64,000 bases of DNA from Thioclava pacifica DSM 10166 (GTDB lineage Bacteria; Pseudomonadota; Alphaproteobacteria; Rhodobacterales; Rhodobacteraceae). This document shows, in pieces, positions 61,212 to 64,000 of the stretch. A program made the translations under genes and the position numbers. The notes beneath the pieces are model-generated. The model saw only the letters and a list, made by a program, of their open reading frames with translations, was not told where the DNA came from and made no database searches. Numbering within the stretch: the stretch's first letter is position 1; every line of letters begins with the position of its first letter. The stretch covers positions 248,001 through 312,000 of the forward strand of contig NZ_AUND01000012.1 of assembly GCF_000714535.1 (NCBI RefSeq). The letters are read 5' to 3'.

Positions 61212-62780
61212 TCAGACCATTTCCTCTGGAATGAACGGCAGCCTCCGCCCAGCGCGTCTCGCCGCTTGCAGATTGTAGGGCAGCAGAAAGCCGCGCCGGT
61301 CCTCGACAGGTTGCGCCGCGTTCATCCGCGCAAGCTCCGCCCAGGCCGAAACCGCCCGCGTAGGGTCGAAAAATGCCTCTTCCGGCTCTGCTGGCAACCA
61401 GTGGCGCATCACCCGGTGGCGCATCGCCTCGATCCCGTCATTGCGCCGCAGATAAACCCCTGCCTCGCTATCCCAGCGCAGCGACCGCCCGTTGAGATTG
61501 GCCGAGGTGATCAAAGCCGCCTCATCATCGAAAATCGACACTTTCGCATGTACATAGACGAGCGGCGCCCCCTTGCTGCGCATTACCCCGTCATCGTGCG
61601 AGGAGGGCTCGCGCGGCGTGGCGGGGCAGCCCACGAACAGGCGGCTTCCGAACCCTTCCATGAGCGTCTCGATCGCCCGCGCTTGCAGTGCCTCGCCATA
61701 GCGGACATCGAGCCCCGGCTTGTCGGCAAAGGCCAGATCCTCGGGCGCGGCGGGCAGGATCAGGATCAGCCCCAGCCGCGGATTGGCGCGCGCGGCCTTG
61801 GCCAGATGCCGCGCGAGATTGCGCGACCGGAAATATTGCGTCTCGAGATAGATCAGCTGTTGGGCCCGCGAGATCAGCATCTCATGCGCGCTCTCGATCT
61901 CGGTGCGATAGGTTTTCGGCGCGATATGGAACAGGTTCCGGCTGCGGCGCTGCGACAGCGTGCGCAGCAAACGGCGCGGCGGCTGAGCCTTGTCCGCCCC
62001 GGCACAGCTTTCGTGAAACCCCTCCAGATGCGCCTTCGCTTCCTTCACCACCGGCCCGGTCATCATCAGTTGCACATCATGCCAGGTCTGCTCGCCCTTG
62101 CGCGCATGATCGGGCGTATCATAACGCCGGTCATCGAGGTCTAATCCGCCGATATAGAGCCTTTTGTGATCGAAAACCGCGAGCTTCTGATGATGCGTCG
62201 CGGGCCAGAGTTCGGGCAGCGCCCCAGGCCGGCGCGACAGCGTTCCGTCGTCACTTTGCTGCAAATGCCGCGCCAGCCCCGGCATATCACGCAGCGCCGC
62301 CAGCCGTTCGGTCCTGGGCATCTCGTTGAGCCAGCGCACATGGTTGCCAAGCTTGCGCCAGACCATGGGCGAGAAGGCAAGTCGCGGCACGATTCCGGCC
62401 TGCGCGGGATGCATCAGCGCGCGCACCCGCAGCTTCGCACGCGGTCCGGCAAGCTCGCGCGCCGCCGCAAACATCCGCATCGAGGACCACGTCATCCGGT
62501 GCAGCTCGGGCCGCGCGCAGGGATCGAAATCGCACAGGTCCATCCGGATCTCGACCCCGCGCCTCAGCACGTGGACGATCATGTCGAACCACGTCTGCCC
62601 GACCTCACGCCCGCGGCTCGAACGCAATTTCGTATTCAGGTCAAAGACACGGAAGGAGCCATGGATCTCGTGGCGCGAATCCAGAAAGGCGGCCTCGAGC
62701 GCCGGGTAGGCCTCAGCCGCCGTCAGGAGCAGCTTCGCCCTGCTCTCGGCCCGAATTCCCGCTTTCTTCAACCGATCCAT
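61212..62780 (-). CDS. Phospholipase D-like protein (two HKD motifs)
   Basis: 522 residues from ATG at 62780 (62813 also possible). Two phosphodiesterase motifs: 'THHQKLAVFDHKRLYIGGLDLDDRRYDTP' (H-x-K-x4-D) and 'VYVHAKVSIFDDEAALITSANLNGRSLRWDSE'. The active-site His/Lys pairs are intact, so a phospholipase or cardiolipin-synthase-like transferase is plausible. No signal peptide or membrane helix is seen. Located among envelope-stress genes but with no EcfG consensus found upstream. Substrate undetermined. Confidence 0.85.
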   Translation of the reverse strand: MDRLKKAGIRAESRAKLLLTAAEAYPALEAAFLDSRHEIHGSFRVFDLNTKLRSSRGREVGQTWFDMIVHVLRRGVEIRMDLCDFDPCARPELHRMTWSSMRMFAAARELAGPRAKLRVRALMHPAQAGIVPRLAFSPMVWRKLGNHVRWLNEMPRTERLAALRDMPGLARHLQQSDDGTLSRRPGALPELWPATHHQKLAVFDHKRLYIGGLDLDDRRYDTPDHARKGEQTWHDVQLMMTGPVVKEAKAHLEGFHESCAGADKAQPPRRLLRTLSQRRSRNLFHIAPKTYRTEIESAHEMLISRAQQLIYLETQYFRSRNLARHLAKAARANPRLGLILILPAAPEDLAFADKPGLDVRYGEALQARAIETLMEGFGSRLFVGCPATPREPSSHDDGVMRSKGAPLVYVHAKVSIFDDEAALITSANLNGRSLRWDSEAGVYLRRNDGIEAMRHRVMRHWLPAEPEEAFFDPTRAVSAWAELARMNAAQPVEDRRGFLLPYNLQAARRAGRRLPFIPEEMV

Positions 62781-62843
62781 ACGGCCTGCTTTGTGACGGC
62801 CGCGATGGCGCAAAGCCCATCACAGCGGTGTGAAACCCATGCG

Positions 62844-64000
62844 TTACTCTGATGAACCTGTTTCACTCCGAGAGGATTTCAACCCTTCGACATGGCGCAA
62901 CTCGCTCTCGACAAGCGGGCGCAGGGCAAAATCCGTCTCGAGAATATATTCGGTCTCCAGCGTCTCGATCCGCATCTGACCGGCGAGCTGTTGAACGAAG
63001 GCATTGACCAATTGCGAGCCGAGCCCCGTACCATCCACCGTCTCGGATTGCTCCGCATCGGGATCGACGGTGTTGGCCACGCGCAGCCGCGCCTGCATCC
63101 CCTCACCGCGCCGCAGGCTGATATCGAGCTTCGGTGTGCCCTGCCTCGCGGAGGCGTATTTCATCGCATTCGTCATCGCTTCGGTCAGCAGAAGCGACAG
63201 CGGCACGGCCTGATCCGGTGTCAGGTGAATATCGTCGATCTGGCAATCGACGGCGATATGCCGCCCCGGCCCGGTCGCAAGCCGCGTGATCTGACGCACG
63301 ATATCGGGCAGCAGCTCCTGTGCGCGAATATCGGTAAGCCCCGAGGTCTGATATAGCCCGCGGTGGATCGTCGCGAGGCTGATCACCCGCTCCTGCAAGC
63401 CTTTCATCAAACCCTTCGCCTCGGGCGTGCGGGCCTGACGCATCTGCATGTTGATGATCGAAGCGATGAGCTGGAGGTTGTTCTTCACCCGGTGATGCAC
63501 CTCGCGCAGCAACACCTCCTTGTGGTGAACCATGTCCTCCAATTCCGCCTCGTCATGCAGGATCGTCTCGGTCATCCGGTCATAGGCTTCGGCAAGATCG
63601 CGGATCTCGGACGGCGCACCCGCAAGATCGAGCTTGCCCACGATGCGACTTCCGGTCGCAAAATTCGTGATCGCCCGCGAGAGCTTGCGCACATGGCCGA
63701 TCACCAGCTTCTGCATCGCGAAATAGGCCACCAGCAGGCTCGCGGCCCACATCAGCGCCGGAAACAGCACCGGCGAGATATCTGCAAAGGGGCTGAGCGC
63801 CGAGGCCGCCTGCGCGGGCCAGCTGCCCAGCGCGTAAAGCTCGTCGGGCACCAGTTCGACGACGGAATAGACCCGCTCGTTGCCCCGGTTGGAATCGCCC
63901 GAAAAGGTCACCGCCCCCGCCTGCGCCAGCAATTTGAGCGAACGATCCGCCGGCAGATGCGCCTGCGTGTTCGACAACCCGTCCGAAGAGGTCAGGATCG
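62844..64000 (-). CDS. HisKA_2-family sensor histidine kinase (5' truncated by window)
   Basis: The frame is open to the right edge, so the N-terminal sensor is incomplete. Visible parts in order: periplasmic or sensor end; a membrane helix ('ISPVLFPALMWAASLLVAYFAMQKL'); HAMP-like segment ('AITNFATGSRIVGKLDLAGAPSEIRDLAEAYDRM'); HisKA_2 dimerisation with phospho-acceptor His in 'LLREVHHRVKNNLQLIASIINMQMRQA'; and HATPase with 'PLSLLLTEAMTNAMKYA' (N box) and 'DGTGLGSQLVNAFVQQL' (G box). This class commonly feeds PhyR in the alphaproteobacterial general stress response, which fits the neighbouring EcfG-type promoters. Confidence 0.9.
   Translation of the reverse strand, partial: ILTSSDGLSNTQAHLPADRSLKLLAQAGAVTFSGDSNRGNERVYSVVELVPDELYALGSWPAQAASALSPFADISPVLFPALMWAASLLVAYFAMQKLVIGHVRKLSRAITNFATGSRIVGKLDLAGAPSEIRDLAEAYDRMTETILHDEAELEDMVHHKEVLLREVHHRVKNNLQLIASIINMQMRQARTPEAKGLMKGLQERVISLATIHRGLYQTSGLTDIRAQELLPDIVRQITRLATGPGRHIAVDCQIDDIHLTPDQAVPLSLLLTEAMTNAMKYASARQGTPKLDISLRRGEGMQARLRVANTVDPDAEQSETVDGTGLGSQLVNAFVQQLAGQMRIETLETEYILETDFALRPLVESELRHVEGLKSSRSETGSSE

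Overview
The window is a 64 kb chromosomal segment of a GC-rich, flagellated alphaproteobacterium. Gene content and order point to the Rhodobacterales (Rhodobacteraceae/Paracoccaceae). The evidence is the rpsT-dnaA-dnaN-recF-gyrB block beside mutM/ubiE/ubiB, FlbT/FlaF-type flagellin control, an HisKA_2 sensor kinase, and EcfG-type general-stress promoters. Genus cannot be fixed from the sequence alone. I see no rRNA, tRNA, CRISPR array, insertion sequence or prophage.

Layout. (1) 1-19.7 kb is mostly housekeeping: a truncated flavoprotein, a glutathione transferase, an MFS carrier, a YeeZ-like reductase, and the coupled purine-salvage pair adenine deaminase/AMP nucleosidase. It continues with HU, a DMT permease, DUF4202, NnrU, an MltB-type transglycosylase, dapD, a LOG phosphoribohydrolase, a class-I glutamine-amidotransferase-like/amidoligase pair, rlmN, an IalB protein and an asparaginase. 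(2) 19.7-26.5 kb is a flagellar block (DUF1217 protein, flbT, flaF, a long flagellin, flgN-like, flgJ-like, fliK, flgD). (3) 26.5-38.8 kb is the replication-initiation neighbourhood: ubiB-ubiE, mutM, an enoyl-CoA hydratase, rpsT, dnaA, dnaN, recF-VOC-lysE and gyrB. (4) 38.8-45.2 kb is a more variable stretch. It has a lower-GC islet with a small SCP2 protein, two gene-poor intergenic regions, DMT/DUF4386 membrane proteins, a P-loop kinase-like protein and a LysR-WrbA-DsbA redox group. (5) 45.2-53.3 kb is one long amide-utilisation operon: amiC-amiR, dipeptide-type ABC permeases and binding protein, acetamidase/formamidase, and a fused double ATPase. A strong hairpin-plus-T terminator lies in the leader, as expected if AmiR works by antitermination. 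(6) 53.4-57.5 kb holds a YigZ-type protein and a TetR (CecR-like)-HlyD-ABC ATPase-ABC permease export operon, with a perfect 22-bp palindrome just before the regulator. (7) 57.5-64 kb is a cell-envelope/general-stress cluster: DUF1328, PLDc_N protein, holin-X family protein, DUF3618, CsbD, AI-2E family transporter, phospholipase D, and a truncated HisKA_2 kinase. Five GGAAC-N16-(n)GTT promoters lie directly upstream of five transcription units here.

The most rewarding observations are the compact EcfG regulon next to a candidate general-stress kinase; the AmiC/AmiR operon with its visible leader terminator and an Opp/Dpp rather than Urt-type transporter; the amidoligase/amidotransferase pair of unknown product; and structured leaders before dnaA, rpsT and the flagellin gene. 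All functions are inferred from sequence recognition. No database search was run.
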